From contig JBPCQA010000005.1 of NCBI GenBank assembly GCA_050998615.1, positions 1 to 29,278 of the forward strand: DNA of 29,278 nt, written 5' to 3'. This document shows, piece by piece, positions 1 to 8,140 of the stretch. The stretch comes from JBPCQA01 sp050998615. Lineage in GTDB: Bacteria > Actinomycetota > Actinomycetes > Propionibacteriales > Nocardioidaceae. Position numbers and translations under genes: made by a program. Position 1 is the stretch's first letter. Each line of letters starts with the position of its first letter. Under the pieces are notes generated by a model. That model saw nothing but the letters and a program-made list of their open reading frames with translations. It made no database searches and was not told where the DNA came from.

Positions 1-926
1 AGCCCGAGCGCCTCGTTCCAGGCGGGCAGCTGGATCGCCCGCGCGCGGGCGTTGCGCCCCAGCGTGACGGCGAGCGCCTCGAGCACGATGCGCTGGACGT
101 TGTTCTCCGGCTGGGACTCGGTGAGCCCGAGCGAGTTGACCTGCACGCCGTAGCGGAAGCGCAGCTGCCTGGGGTCCTCGACGCCGTAGCGCTCGCGGCC
201 GATCTGCTCCCACAGCTCGCCCATCGCCCGCAGCTTGGCGTGCTCCTCGATGAACCGCACGCCGGCGTTGACGAAGAATGAGATCCGCGAGAAGACCTGG
301 CCCATGAGCTCCTCCTCCACGCGTGCGCGCACCGCGTCGAGCACGGCGATGGCGTTGGACAGCGCGTAGGCGATCTCCTGCACCGGCGTCGCGCCGGCCT
401 CCTGCACTTGGTAGCTGCAGACGTTGACCGGATTCCACTTCGGCATCTCGTTGACCGTTTAGGCGATCAGGTCGGTCGTGAGCCGCAACGACGCCTCTGG
501 TGGGAAGACATAGGTTCCTCGGGACAGGTATTCCTTGATGATGTCGTTCTGGGTGGTTCCCTGTAGCTGTCGGGGGTCGACCCCGTGCTCCTCGGCGAGG
601 ACCTGATATAAGGCCAGCAGCCACATGGCCGTGGCGTTGATCGTCATTGACGTGTTCATCGCCGCAAGCGGGATACCGTCGAACAGGCGGCGCATCTCGC
701 CAAGGTGTGAGACCGGCACGCCGACCTTGCCGACTTCGCCTCGAGCCAGCGGAGAATCCGGGTCGTAGCCGGTTTGCGTCGGCAGGTCGAAGGCGACCGA
801 CAGCCCGGTTTGGCCCTTGGCCAGGTTGCGTAGATACAACGCGTTGGAACCCGCCGCGGAGCTGTGTCCGGCGTACGTGCGCATCATCCAGGGACGATCA
901 CGCCCGCGCTGCGCGCCTGGTGTCAT
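1..926 (-). pseudogene. meaA: MeaA-type acyl-CoA mutase (ethylmalonyl-CoA mutase), partial, with in-frame stop
   Basis: This is the N-terminal half (about 308 codons) of an adenosylcobalamin-dependent acyl-CoA mutase of the MeaA/ethylmalonyl-CoA mutase type; the rest lies beyond the left edge. After the ATG at 926 come family blocks RPWMMRTYAGHSSA, GQTGLSVAFDLPTQTGYDPD, NTSMTINATAMWLLALYQ and GTTQNDIIKEYLSRGTY. At 459-461 the frame reads TAA directly after TTDLIA, where family members have Tyr followed by TVN. The same frame then continues with conserved sequence to position 3 (NEMPKWNPVNVCSY, QEAGATPVQEIAYAL, RFRYGVQVNSLGLTESQPEN). So this is a single nonsense codon, not a frameshift. Bases 1-60 contain 48 G/C while 541-600 contain 40, so base composition also changes near the stop. 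Either the gene is inactivated or two related genes are joined here. The start at 926 matches the family N-terminus but lacks a clear ribosome site. Confidence 0.85.
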
Positions 927-1023
927 GCCCGAAGCGTACGACGCGGTGGCTCGCCCAGGCCAAAGGTGCAACGAACGGGCTTGGCTGCTCGGATCAGGCT
1001 TTCAGCCGGTCCAGACTGGCTCT

Positions 1024-1117
1024 GCGTCGGAACTTGCCGCGTTTGGAGCGCGTCCCCCAGCCCAACGATCAGGCGTTTAGACCGGTTCAGCGCCGGAACT
1101 TGACGCGTTTGGTGCGC
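1024..1117. repeat. Imperfect 28-bp direct repeat, period 66 bp
   Basis: Bases 1024-1051 and 1090-1117 match at 25 of 28 positions (core CGGAACTTG-CGCGTTTGG). The repeat lies between the STAS gene stop and the mutase start, and similarity extends weakly upstream (CCGGTCCAG against CCGGTTCAG). On the minus strand both copies can read as a basic peptide (KRVKFRR / KRGKFRRR), so they may be remnants of a duplicated coding tail. No gene could be supported in 927-1120. Confidence 0.6.
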
Positions 1118-1120
1118 CCG

Positions 1121-1480
1121 TCAGGCTGAGATCTGACCGTCTTCTTCGGAGCCGGTGGCGTGGCGGTGGTGGTCGTCCCCGGTGTCATCTCGCTCGAGGT
1201 GGAAAATGCGATTGAGTCTGGTCAGTGCGAATACTCGGCGGATCTCGTTGGGGCAGTTGCGCAAGATCAGGTGATGACCGGCACGCTCGCAGCGCAAGTG
1301 TGCGGCGGTCAACATGCCGAGCCCAGCCGCATCGATGACCTCCAGACCGGCCAGATCCACGACTACGTCTCCGCCTGCCGTCTCCAGCACGGCATTGAGC
1401 GTGGCACGAGCTTCGGCAACGTTTCGCACGTCAACGTGAGTGCCGAGGTGAACCTGGTCGGTCACCGAACTTACTGCCAT
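1121..1480 (-). CDS. STAS-domain protein (anti-sigma factor antagonist-like)
   Basis: A 119-residue single-domain STAS protein, the fold of SpoIIAA/RsbV antagonists that release sigma factors by binding anti-sigma kinases. The start is the ATG at 1480, preceded by a strong GGGAGG; longer upstream readings lack a ribosome site. The STAS core is visible: VVVDLAGLEVIDAAGLGML at about residues 39-57, then GHHLILRNCPNEIRRVFALTRLNRIF. The residue after the conserved Asp, normally the Ser/Thr phosphorylated by the cognate kinase, is Ala here (D50-A51-A52-G53). Classical phospho-control therefore looks absent. The C-terminus (residues 97-119) is a hydrophilic His/Asp/Glu-rich tail. It lies downstream of the dehydrogenase gene on the same strand, 314 bp away, so it probably has its own promoter. 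The sigma-factor partner is unknown. Confidence 0.85.
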   Translation of the reverse strand: MAVSSVTDQVHLGTHVDVRNVAEARATLNAVLETAGGDVVVDLAGLEVIDAAGLGMLTAAHLRCERAGHHLILRNCPNEIRRVFALTRLNRIFHLERDDTGDDHHRHATGSEEDGQISA

Positions 1481-1794
1481 GACACCTCCCCGAAGGTGCT
1501 CGTACCCGTTACCGCTGCTTTCACGTTTGACGCTCGCGGTAGTCAAATGGTTGCCTGTCCAAGCGCAACTTGTCCACGCAATTGGATGTCGTGCCGGTAA
1601 CAATGCGACGTCAGATCAGGTTCAAGTCAGCTCCCATGGTGGCGAATCCGGTGGTTGTTAGGTTGATAGGCGATGACCGTAATTCCGCGCGACCGCCCCC
1701 ACCAGTCAACCCCGACGATGCGGCGTGTGTCACACGGCAATCAGACTGCAGGCCGAATTTGGCGGTGGCCAGCGAGTCGAGCCCGGCCCGGCTG
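1481..1794. other. Intergenic region with a 13-bp palindrome
   Basis: This 314-bp gap separates the STAS gene from the dehydrogenase gene. It should hold the STAS promoter. The only clear structure is a perfect odd palindrome, CGTGTG-T-CACACG, at 1734-1746, which could be a regulator-binding site. No convincing ORF or sigma-factor hexamer pair was seen. Confidence 0.35.
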
Positions 1795-2649
1795 TCAGGC
1801 GTAGTCGAAGAAGCCGTGGCCGGACTTGCGCCCGAGATCACCAGCGTCGACCATCCGCGTCAGCAACTCGGGCGGGAAGAACTTGGCATCCGCGCTCTCG
1901 TGGTAGATGTTCATGCTGGCATCGCGCAAGATGTCGACACCGGTGAGGTCAGTCGTTGCCAGGGGTCCCATCGCATGCCCGAAGCCGAGCTTGCAGGCAG
2001 TGTCGATGTCCTCTGCGCTCGCTACGCCGGATTCGTAGAGGGCGATGGCCTCCATCACCAAAGCCGTGATGAGCCGTGTAGTGATAAAACCGGCGACATC
2101 TCGGTTGACCACGACGCAGGTCTTTCCGACACCTTCGGCGAAGTCGCGTGCCGCTCGCAAGGTGTCGTCATCTGTCTTGTGGCCACGAACCAACTCACAC
2201 AACCGCATCATCGGCACCGGGGAGAAGAAATGGGTTCCGACCACGTTCTCGGGGCGCCGGGTCACGCCAGCGATCTTGGTGATCGGGATCGCCGAGGTGT
2301 TGGTCGCCAAGATTGCACCATCTCGGCACACGTTGTCGAGCACCTTGAAGACGTCATGCTTCACGCCGAGGTCTTCATACACCGCCTCGACCACGATGTC
2401 TGCGTCCGCGGCGGCATCGAGGTCTTGGGTTGTGCCGATGCGTCCCAGCGCGGCTTCGTGATCCTCTTCGCTTAGCGTGCCCTTGGTTGCGAATCTGGAC
2501 AGCGACTTGTCGATCCCTGCCATGCCATGGTCCAGGGCTGTCGGCGTGACGTCGTGAACCGTCACATCCCAGCCGGCCGTCGCCGCCACCTGGGCAATGC
2601 CCGCGCCCATCAGGCCCGCGCCCACGACGAACAACTTGCTTGCCACCAC
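1795..2649 (-). CDS. 3-hydroxybutyryl-CoA dehydrogenase
   Basis: A 284-residue NAD(P)-dependent 3-hydroxyacyl-CoA dehydrogenase that interconverts acetoacetyl-CoA and 3-hydroxybutyryl-CoA in the cytoplasm. The Rossmann loop GAGLMGAGIAQ is at residues 10-20. VVEAV follows near 86-90 and the NTSAIP substrate loop at 117-122. The catalytic His sits in GTHFFSPVPMM (His140), with the partner Glu in LCELV (Glu152). The C-terminal helical domain ends with GRKSGHGFFDY, as usual. The start is GTG at 2649 (a second GTG follows directly) with GGAGGAG about six bases upstream. Length is normal for the short HBD/PaaH type. Its position near a MeaA-type mutase suggests a role in butyryl/ethylmalonyl-CoA metabolism or polyhydroxybutyrate turnover; that link is inference from context. 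Confidence 0.93.
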   Translation of the reverse strand: MVASKLFVVGAGLMGAGIAQVAATAGWDVTVHDVTPTALDHGMAGIDKSLSRFATKGTLSEEDHEAALGRIGTTQDLDAAADADIVVEAVYEDLGVKHDVFKVLDNVCRDGAILATNTSAIPITKIAGVTRRPENVVGTHFFSPVPMMRLCELVRGHKTDDDTLRAARDFAEGVGKTCVVVNRDVAGFITTRLITALVMEAIALYESGVASAEDIDTACKLGFGHAMGPLATTDLTGVDILRDASMNIYHESADAKFFPPELLTRMVDAGDLGRKSGHGFFDYA

Positions 2650-2789
2650 TTAGCTCCTCCGATATGGGTCAACGTCGGCGACTCCGACCGCGGCAGCGAC
2701 GAGCTTAGTAAGACTCAACGGTGTTCGAGTTGGCGGACCCAGAGCCGACTCCATAGGTCCGGTGATTTCGAGACGCTCGCCATCGCTCG

Positions 2790-3374
2790 CTAGGTGTCAC
2801 GTTCGTGGTCGCCGCCCGGGCGCCACAACACGTCCCCAGCCTCGCGGTTGGCGTGGCGACCCAGGATGAACAGCAAGTCGCTGAGTCGGTTGAGGTACTT
2901 GATGGCGTGCAGGTTCATGGTGGCCCCATGCTCGGCGTACGCAGCCCAGGCCGAGCGCTCTGCCCGTCGTACGACGGTCCGCGCCACATGCAGCAACGCC
3001 GCACCCGGCGTGCCTCCCGGCAAGATGAACGACCGCAGGTTCTCCAGAGGCTCGTTGAAGTGGTCACACCAGCTCTCGAGCCGGTCGACGTAATCCGGCT
3101 CGACGCGCAAGGGTGGATACTTCGGGTCTTCCACGATGGGACACGCGAAGTCAGCACCAACGTCGAACAGATCATTTTGAACCCTAGTGAGGATTTCGCA
3201 GACTTCTTGCTCGAGGTCTCCGGCAGCTACCGCATAGCCGATCTGAGAGTTGGCCTCGTCGACGTCCGCATAGGCCGCCAGCCGCAAGTCGGTCTTGTCT
3301 GTGAGACTCATGTCGCCGAGACGAGTGCTGCCGGCATCGCCTGTCCGCGTGTAAATCTTTGTCAGGTTGACCAT
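2790..3374 (-). CDS. Cob(I)alamin adenosyltransferase, PduO type
   Basis: A 194-residue ATP:corrinoid adenosyltransferase that transfers the adenosyl group of ATP to cob(I)alamin, giving the cofactor used by methylmalonyl/ethylmalonyl-CoA mutases. Family signatures are present: the ATP-binding TRTGDAGSTRLGD at residues 9-21, FILPGGTPGAALLHVARTVVRRAER at about 116-140 and YLNRLSDLLFILGR at 160-173. The length fits the trimeric PduO family. The ATG at 3374 begins with the typical MVNLTKIYTRTGD; an in-frame GTG at 3383 is also possible, and neither has a strong ribosome site. The gene is divergent from the broken cobQ, whose start is 86 bp away, and upstream of the dehydrogenase on the same strand (140-bp gap). 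It provides the cofactor for the MeaA-type mutase at the left edge. Confidence 0.93.
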   Translation of the reverse strand: MVNLTKIYTRTGDAGSTRLGDMSLTDKTDLRLAAYADVDEANSQIGYAVAAGDLEQEVCEILTRVQNDLFDVGADFACPIVEDPKYPPLRVEPDYVDRLESWCDHFNEPLENLRSFILPGGTPGAALLHVARTVVRRAERSAWAAYAEHGATMNLHAIKYLNRLSDLLFILGRHANREAGDVLWRPGGDHERDT

Positions 3375-3459
3375 GCCCGTCACTCTACGGCCGCCCGTCG
3401 AAGCGCAGAGGGAACCCCATGACGCTTTGGGACGTGTCGTCGTGCACCAGACTGTGGGG

Positions 3460-4811
3460 ATGTGTCAACTGCGCGGTGGCCTGCTGATCGCAGGCACGAC
3501 CTCAGATGCCGGCAAGTCGTTGGTGACTGCGGGACTGTGCGGGTGGTTGGCGCGCCAGGGCGTGCGCGTGGCGCCGTTCAAGGCGCAGAACATGTCGAAC
3601 AACTCGATGGTCTGTCCCGACGGGTCGGAGATCGGCCGGGCACACTGGCTGCAGGCCATGGCCGCTGGGGCAGTTCCCGAGGCGGCGATGAACCCGGTGT
3701 TGCTCAAGCCGGGCAGCGACCGGCGTTCGCACGTGGTGTTGATGGGCCAGCCGTACGGCGAGCTGTCCGCCACGCAGACCAGGAGTTGATCGTTGGCTGG
3801 GTGGTCAACAAGTTCCGAGGCGACATCGGCCTGCTCACACCTGGCCTCGACGCGTTGCGCCGCGCCACCCACCGTCCGGTCTTGGGTGTGCTGCCGTGGC
3901 TGCCCGACGTCTGGATGGACGCCGAAGATGCACTAGCCGTCGGGGGTTGGTCGTCATCGAGATCCACAGATGGTACGACGCTGCGGGTCGCGGTCATCCG
4001 CTTCCCCCGCGTATCAAACGCCACCGACATCGACGCGTTGGCGATGGAACCCGGCGTTGCCGTCACCGTCACGGCCGATCCCGATGCGGTAGCGTCCGCC
4101 GACCTGGTGGTGTTGCCGGGCACCAGGGCAACCGTGGAGGAGCTCGAGTGGCTCCGGCAACGCCATCGCGCCGACGTGCTGACAAGCCGCGCGCGCAGCG
4201 GCTTGCCGGTGCTGGGCATCTGTGGTGGTCACCAGATGCTCGCCACCTCAATCGTCGACCACATCGAGTCTCGCCGCGGGTCCGTGCCGGGCCTCGGCTT
4301 GCTACCAACCGTGGTCGATTTCCAACACGCCAAGCACCTCGGGATCACCTCCGGGTCGTGGCGCGGCGAGGCGGTGGCCGGATATGAGATCCACCACGGC
4401 GTGACCACTCTCTCCGGAGATCTGCCTGCGCTTGACGCCCAGCCATTCCTTGACGGCTGGCGATTGGGCGCGGTGTGGGGAACTACGTGGCAAGGCGCAT
4501 TCGAGAACGACTCATTCCGGCGGGCCTGGCTGACCGAGGCGGCCATCCAGGCAGGGGTCGACTGGCGCCCGGCAAGCGGTTCGCCGGGCTTCAGCGAAAC
4601 CCGCAACATCATGCTCGACCGGCTCGCCGACGCCGTCGAAGAACATCTCGACACGAGGAGTCTGCTGCGGCTCATCGAATCCGGACCACCATCGAGCCCT
4701 ACCGTTCATCCCTCCCGGCTCGCCGTAACCGTCGAAGCCGTCAGTGGCGTCAGAACAACAGCCGGTCGTGACCGGGCGGCGCGGCCTCGGTCCAGGCCAG
4801 GAAGCCGGTGA
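3460..4811 (+). pseudogene. cobQ: Cobyric acid synthase, internally deleted and frameshifted
   Basis: CobQ amidates adenosylcobyrinic acid a,c-diamide with glutamine and ATP. The first 106 codons (3460-3777) are a good CobQ N-terminus: LLIAGTTSDAGKS P-loop, PFKAQNMSNNSM, EIGRAHWLQAMAAG and HVVLMGQPYGELSATQ. The frame then hits a stop at 3787-3789. From 3774 in another frame the protein resumes at ADQELIVGWVVNKFRGD and runs through the glutaminase domain (VLGICGGHQML, nucleophile Cys codon 4221-4223; GYEIHHGVTT; LGAVWGTTWQGAFEND). Roughly 90 residues expected between these parts, including the conserved GAGSPAEINL and DIDRGG blocks, are missing. The two halves meet at CGCAG, suggesting deletion between short repeats. 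The reading frame stays open to 4811 and overlaps the convergent DUF2550 gene. A working product is very unlikely. Confidence 0.88.
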
Positions 4812-5211
4812 GGGCAGCCTCGCTCATCGCAAGCTCGATGAGCTCGCCCGACGCCAGCTTGACGGAGACAACCAAGTGCCCGGAATACAGCGAAAATGCC
4901 TCCGCACCACGCGGCGTACGGCGGGCCGTCACCTCCAAGCCACGATCGAACATGTGCTTGGGCCGAGCCGAGAAGGAGAAGACCCGAAACCACTGCAGGC
5001 TCTCACCGGAATAGCGTCCCAACCCCAAGGTCCAGCCGCGACCCACCGATCCTGGCGATCGACCACGCGCCGCCTTCATCCGCAGACTGCATTCGAACGT
5101 CCCGCCCGACCGGCTCAACCACCGCCGCCGGACGAACAGATACAAAAAGCCAGCGATCGGGATCAACAGCAGCAGCCCGAAGCTGTCGAGGATGGTTTGC
5201 CACCATGCCAT
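4750..5211 (-). CDS. DUF2550 family membrane-anchored protein
   Basis: A 153-residue actinobacterial DUF2550 protein of unknown function. It has one N-terminal transmembrane segment (about residues 8-27, ILDSFGLLLLIPIAGFLYLF) followed by Arg-rich residues, so the C-terminal domain probably lies on the cytoplasmic side. The family motifs GTFECSLR, WTLGLGRYSGESLQWFRVFS and ELAMSEAALTGFLAW are present. The start is ATG at 5211 with GGGAGG upstream. In actinomycetes this gene typically lies close to the end of the atp operon; here a decayed permease gene has come between them. Its 3' end overlaps the open frame of the cobQ pseudogene by about 60 bp, tail to tail. Confidence 0.85.
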   Translation of the reverse strand: MAWWQTILDSFGLLLLIPIAGFLYLFVRRRWLSRSGGTFECSLRMKAARGRSPGSVGRGWTLGLGRYSGESLQWFRVFSFSARPKHMFDRGLEVTARRTPRGAEAFSLYSGHLVVSVKLASGELIELAMSEAALTGFLAWTEAAPPGHDRLLF

Positions 5212-5256
5212 CGACGCCTCCCACGGACCGCGGCCCTAACCCTGTTGAAGGTTCAC

Positions 5257-5314
5257 CTTAAGGCTCACGGAGTTTCACTGGCACAGCGGACAGCTACCGC
5301 ACTGAGGCCTTAAG
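5257..5314. repeat. 8-bp inverted repeat CTTAAGGC ... GCCTTAAG upstream of the DUF2550 gene
   Basis: CTTAAGGC at 5257-5264 and its exact complement GCCTTAAG at 5307-5314 flank 42 bases in the leader of the DUF2550 gene. Each arm contains the palindrome CTTAAG. This could be a paired operator; nothing else supports that. Confidence 0.3.
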
Positions 5315-5332
5315 CACCCGACCCCCGTTTAG

Positions 5333-6216
5333 GCAGACAACCCCGCGTCAACGACCTCGCTCGGAACGCTGGCAATCAAGAATGTCCGCGTTGACGGCAC
5401 TCCGATGCCGTACTTCGCCCGCATCGGTTGGCGCGGCTACAGCTCGTTCGTGTACGGCGCCCCGTCCGTGACCGGCACGCACACCGCCGGAACAACGCTG
5501 ATTGCCAACCTCGACTCCCACGGCAAGCAGTCGGTCTCCCTGCTCACCCCCGACGACGTGCCGTCCGTGCTGCCGGTGCTGATTCACCGTTCTTCGGCCC
5601 TGCCGCCTTGCTCGTGGACTACACGATGTACAGCCGCACCAACCAGATACCGGCGGCCGAGACCACCGTCTACATTTTGGCCAGATCAGACACCCCGCAC
5701 GCCATCGTCAACCAGCTGGCGGTTCATGGGATCACCCAACGCATCACCCTCCAACAGGTGCGCCACACGCTCGACCAGGACGCCTATGCTTTGGCCCTCA
5801 ACCTCTATCTCGTGGTCACCGTCATCGTGATCTTGCTCGCGCTTGCCGGGCTCGCGGTCAACATGGCCGTGCAGATACCCGCCCGTCGCAAAGACGCCGC
5901 ATCGCTGCGCGTCGTCGGCCTACGACGGCGCTCCATCGTCACCGCCGTCGCCTCGGAGTTCACCGCGGTTCTGGGCACCGCAGCGGTCGCCGGCATCCTG
6001 GCCGGCGCACTGGCGCAGTACGTCGTGGTCCGCACCATCACGTTGGGGTACGCCGACAGCACGTTCACACCACGCGTGCTGCCCTCACTCAACGTCACCG
6101 CGATAGCCGCACTACTCGGCGTCGCCTTCACGCTCTTGCTGTGCGTGGCGCTCCTCCTCGGCAGCCTCACCATCCGGGGCGCCCGCACCGCCACACTCCG
6201 GGAGAACATCGCCTGA
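5333..6216 (+). pseudogene. FtsX-type ABC transporter permease, remnant
   Basis: This is the C-terminal part of a large FtsX/MacB-like permease broken into two frames. Frame one is open from 5333, after a TAG at 5330-5332, to about 5580 and contains periplasmic-domain sequence (TPMPYFARIGWRG, SVSLLTPDDVPSVLPVL). It has no N-terminal membrane segment. Frame two takes over near 5585 at PFFGPAALLVDYTMYSR and gives the C-terminal FtsX domain. That domain has three predicted membrane helices: around LYLVVTVIVILLALAGLAV, then TAVLGTAAVAGILAGALAQY, then AALLGVAFTLLLCVALLLGS. It ends at a TGA at 6214-6216. Several dozen residues seem lost at the frame switch. No ATP-binding partner gene is nearby. 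Lack of an N-terminus plus the frame break argue that it is dead. Confidence 0.75.
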
Positions 6217-6222
6217 ATCCGG

Positions 6223-6246
6223 TAAGCCAGGCGGAAGCCAGGCTTA
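6223..6246. terminator. Possible bidirectional hairpin between atpC and the permease remnant
   Basis: TAAGCC (6223-6228) and GGCTTA (6241-6246) form a 6-bp stem around a 12-base loop. The same stretch contains a 9-bp direct repeat, AAGCCAGGC. It lies between the stops of two converging genes. There is no U-tract on either strand, so termination is only suggested. Confidence 0.3.
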
Positions 6247-6267
6247 GAGTCATGAGCTCGTTTGAGG

Positions 6268-6678
6268 TTATGAGGCCTTTTCCGCGGCCGCGATTCGCGC
6301 CTCCAGAAGCTCGGCCCGGCCTTGAACGCCTGCCTGGTCCGCACCAGGGTCCGCGGCGGCCTGGCCATTGTTGTTGACCTGCTCAAGCTCGCGCCTCGCC
6401 TGCTCCACATCGATATCGTCTGACATGGTGGCATGCTCGGCCAAAATCGAGACGTGGTTGTTCGCTACGGATATAAAGCCACCGTCGATAGCCGCCACCA
6501 GATAGCCACCGTCTGGGGCGCGCATCTCCACGGTTCCCGCCGACAACACCGACATCGTCGGAGCGTGGTTGGCCATGATGCCCAGCTCTCCGTCGAGGGT
6601 GCGGGTGATCAAGATTCGCACCTCGCCCGACCACACGATCCGGTCAGCCGCGACGAGTTCGACCTGCATGTCGGCCAT
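6268..6678 (-). CDS. atpC: ATP synthase F1 epsilon subunit
   Basis: A 136-residue epsilon subunit of the F1 central stalk, which couples rotation to catalysis and can inhibit ATP hydrolysis. The N-terminal beta-sandwich is clear: MQVELVAADRIVWSGEV, then GELGIMANHAPTMSVLSAGTVEM, then FISVANNHVSILAEHA. The C-terminal helical part (DVEQARRELEQVN onward) is present but Gly/Ala-rich. It is the last gene of the atp operon. The start is the ATG at 6678 (MADMQVELV), whose A is the last base of the atpD TGA (TGATG), implying translational coupling; a TTG one codon earlier is unlikely. Confidence 0.95.
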   Translation of the reverse strand: MADMQVELVAADRIVWSGEVRILITRTLDGELGIMANHAPTMSVLSAGTVEMRAPDGGYLVAAIDGGFISVANNHVSILAEHATMSDDIDVEQARRELEQVNNNGQAAADPGADQAGVQGRAELLEARIAAAEKAS

Positions 6679-8135
6679 CAAATGCCTTTCTGGATCTCAC
6701 TCCACTTGCGCTCGACGTCGTCGAGACCGCCACACATGAAGAATGCCTGCTCGGCGACGTGGTCGTAGTCACCGTTGCAGATCTTCGTGAACGCTTCGAC
6801 GGTGTCGTCGAGCGAAACTGTGGAGCCTTCGATGCCGGTGAACTGCTTGGCGACGTACGTGTTCTGCGACAAAAACCGCTGAATCCGCCGGGCCCGCGAA
6901 ACGACGACCTTGTCTTCCTCGGAGAGCTCGTCGACACCGAGGATCGCGATGATGTCCTGCAACTCCTTGTTGCGCTGCAGGATCTGCTTGACCCGGGTGG
7001 CGGTGTTGTAGTGGTCGACACTGACGTAGCGCGGGTCGAGGATGCGTGAGGTGGACGCCAACGGATCCACCGCGGGGTAGATGCCTAGCGACGCGATGTC
7101 TCGGGAGAGCTCGGTGGTGGCGTCCAGGTGCGCGAACGTGGTCGCCGGAGCCGGGTCGGTGTAGTCGTCGGCGGGCACGAAGATCGCCTGCATCGAGGTG
7201 ATCGAGTGTCCCCGGGTCGACGTAATGCGCTCCTGGAGCACCCCCATCTCGTCGGCGAGGTTGGGCTGATAACCCACCGCAGACGGCATCCGGCCCAGCA
7301 GCGTCGACACCTCAGAGCCGGCCTGGGTGAAGCGGAAGATGTTGTCGATGAAGAGCAACACGTCCAGCTTCTCCACGTCGCGGAAATACTCCGCCATGGT
7401 GAGCGCGGACAGACCAACGCGCAACCGGGTGCCCGGCGGCTCGTCCATCTGTCCGAAGACGAGTGCGGTTTGCCCGATCACATCGGTTTCGGTCATCTCC
7501 GCGATCAGGTCGTTGCCCTCACGGGTGCGCTCGCCGACCCCGGCGAAAACCGACACGCCGCCGTGGTCGCGGGCAACTCGGGCGATCATCTCCTGGATCA
7601 GCACGGTCTTGCCGACCCCGGCGCCGCCGAACAGCCCGATTTTGCCGCCCTGGACATACGGCGTGAGCAGGTCGATGACCTTGATGCCGGTGTGGAACAT
7701 CTCGGTCTTCGACTCCAGCGCGTCGAACGCCGGAGCCAGCCGGTGAATCGACCACCGCTCCTGAATGTCGAGTTCTTCGCCGTCCTTGAGGTTCAAACAT
7801 TCACCGATGACGTTGAAGACGTGGCCCTTGGTCACGTCACCAACCGGCACGCTGATCGCCTCGCCGGTGTCGGTGACGGTGGCTCCTCGCACCAGGCCGT
7901 CGGTGGATTGCATCGAGATCGCGCGGACCATGCCCTCACCGATGTGCTGCGCGACCTCCAAGGTGATGGTCCGCTTCACGTCACCGAGCTCAAGGTCGAC
8001 ATGGAGCGCGTTGTACATCTCGGGGATCGAGTCCGCGGCGAACTCCACGTCGACGACCGGGCCGGTCACCCGGGCGATCCGTCCCTCGCCTCCTGCGGTC
8101 TGCTCGGTGCTGGTGTCGCTAAGGGTCGCAGTCAT
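6678..8135 (-). CDS. atpD: ATP synthase F1 beta subunit (catalytic)
   Basis: The catalytic beta subunit, 485 residues from the ATG at 8135 (a GTG at 8144 overlapping the atpG stop is an alternative). The Walker A loop GGAGVGKT is at residues 170-177, the catalytic Glu in GERTREG (Glu202), and Walker B is LLFIDNIFRF. The regulatory DELSEED sequence is intact as DELSEEDK, a motif often altered in other phyla. It sits between atpG and atpC, with the stop shared as TGATG with atpC. No truncation or frameshift is seen. Confidence 0.98.
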   Translation of the reverse strand: MTATLSDTSTEQTAGGEGRIARVTGPVVDVEFAADSIPEMYNALHVDLELGDVKRTITLEVAQHIGEGMVRAISMQSTDGLVRGATVTDTGEAISVPVGDVTKGHVFNVIGECLNLKDGEELDIQERWSIHRLAPAFDALESKTEMFHTGIKVIDLLTPYVQGGKIGLFGGAGVGKTVLIQEMIARVARDHGGVSVFAGVGERTREGNDLIAEMTETDVIGQTALVFGQMDEPPGTRLRVGLSALTMAEYFRDVEKLDVLLFIDNIFRFTQAGSEVSTLLGRMPSAVGYQPNLADEMGVLQERITSTRGHSITSMQAIFVPADDYTDPAPATTFAHLDATTELSRDIASLGIYPAVDPLASTSRILDPRYVSVDHYNTATRVKQILQRNKELQDIIAILGVDELSEEDKVVVSRARRIQRFLSQNTYVAKQFTGIEGSTVSLDDTVEAFTKICNGDYDHVAEQAFFMCGGLDDVERKWSEIQKGI

Positions 8136-8140
8136 TGTTC

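Noticed and set aside
459..461. Stop codon readthrough or recoding in the mutase gene
   Set aside because: The codon is TAA, the family residue is a normal Tyr, and no stem-loop or recoding signal is seen; nonsense mutation or chimerism is simpler.
2650..3459. Cobalamin riboswitch near the adenosyltransferase and cobQ
   Set aside because: The spacers (140 and 85 bp) are too short for the full element and I could not find a B12-box core.
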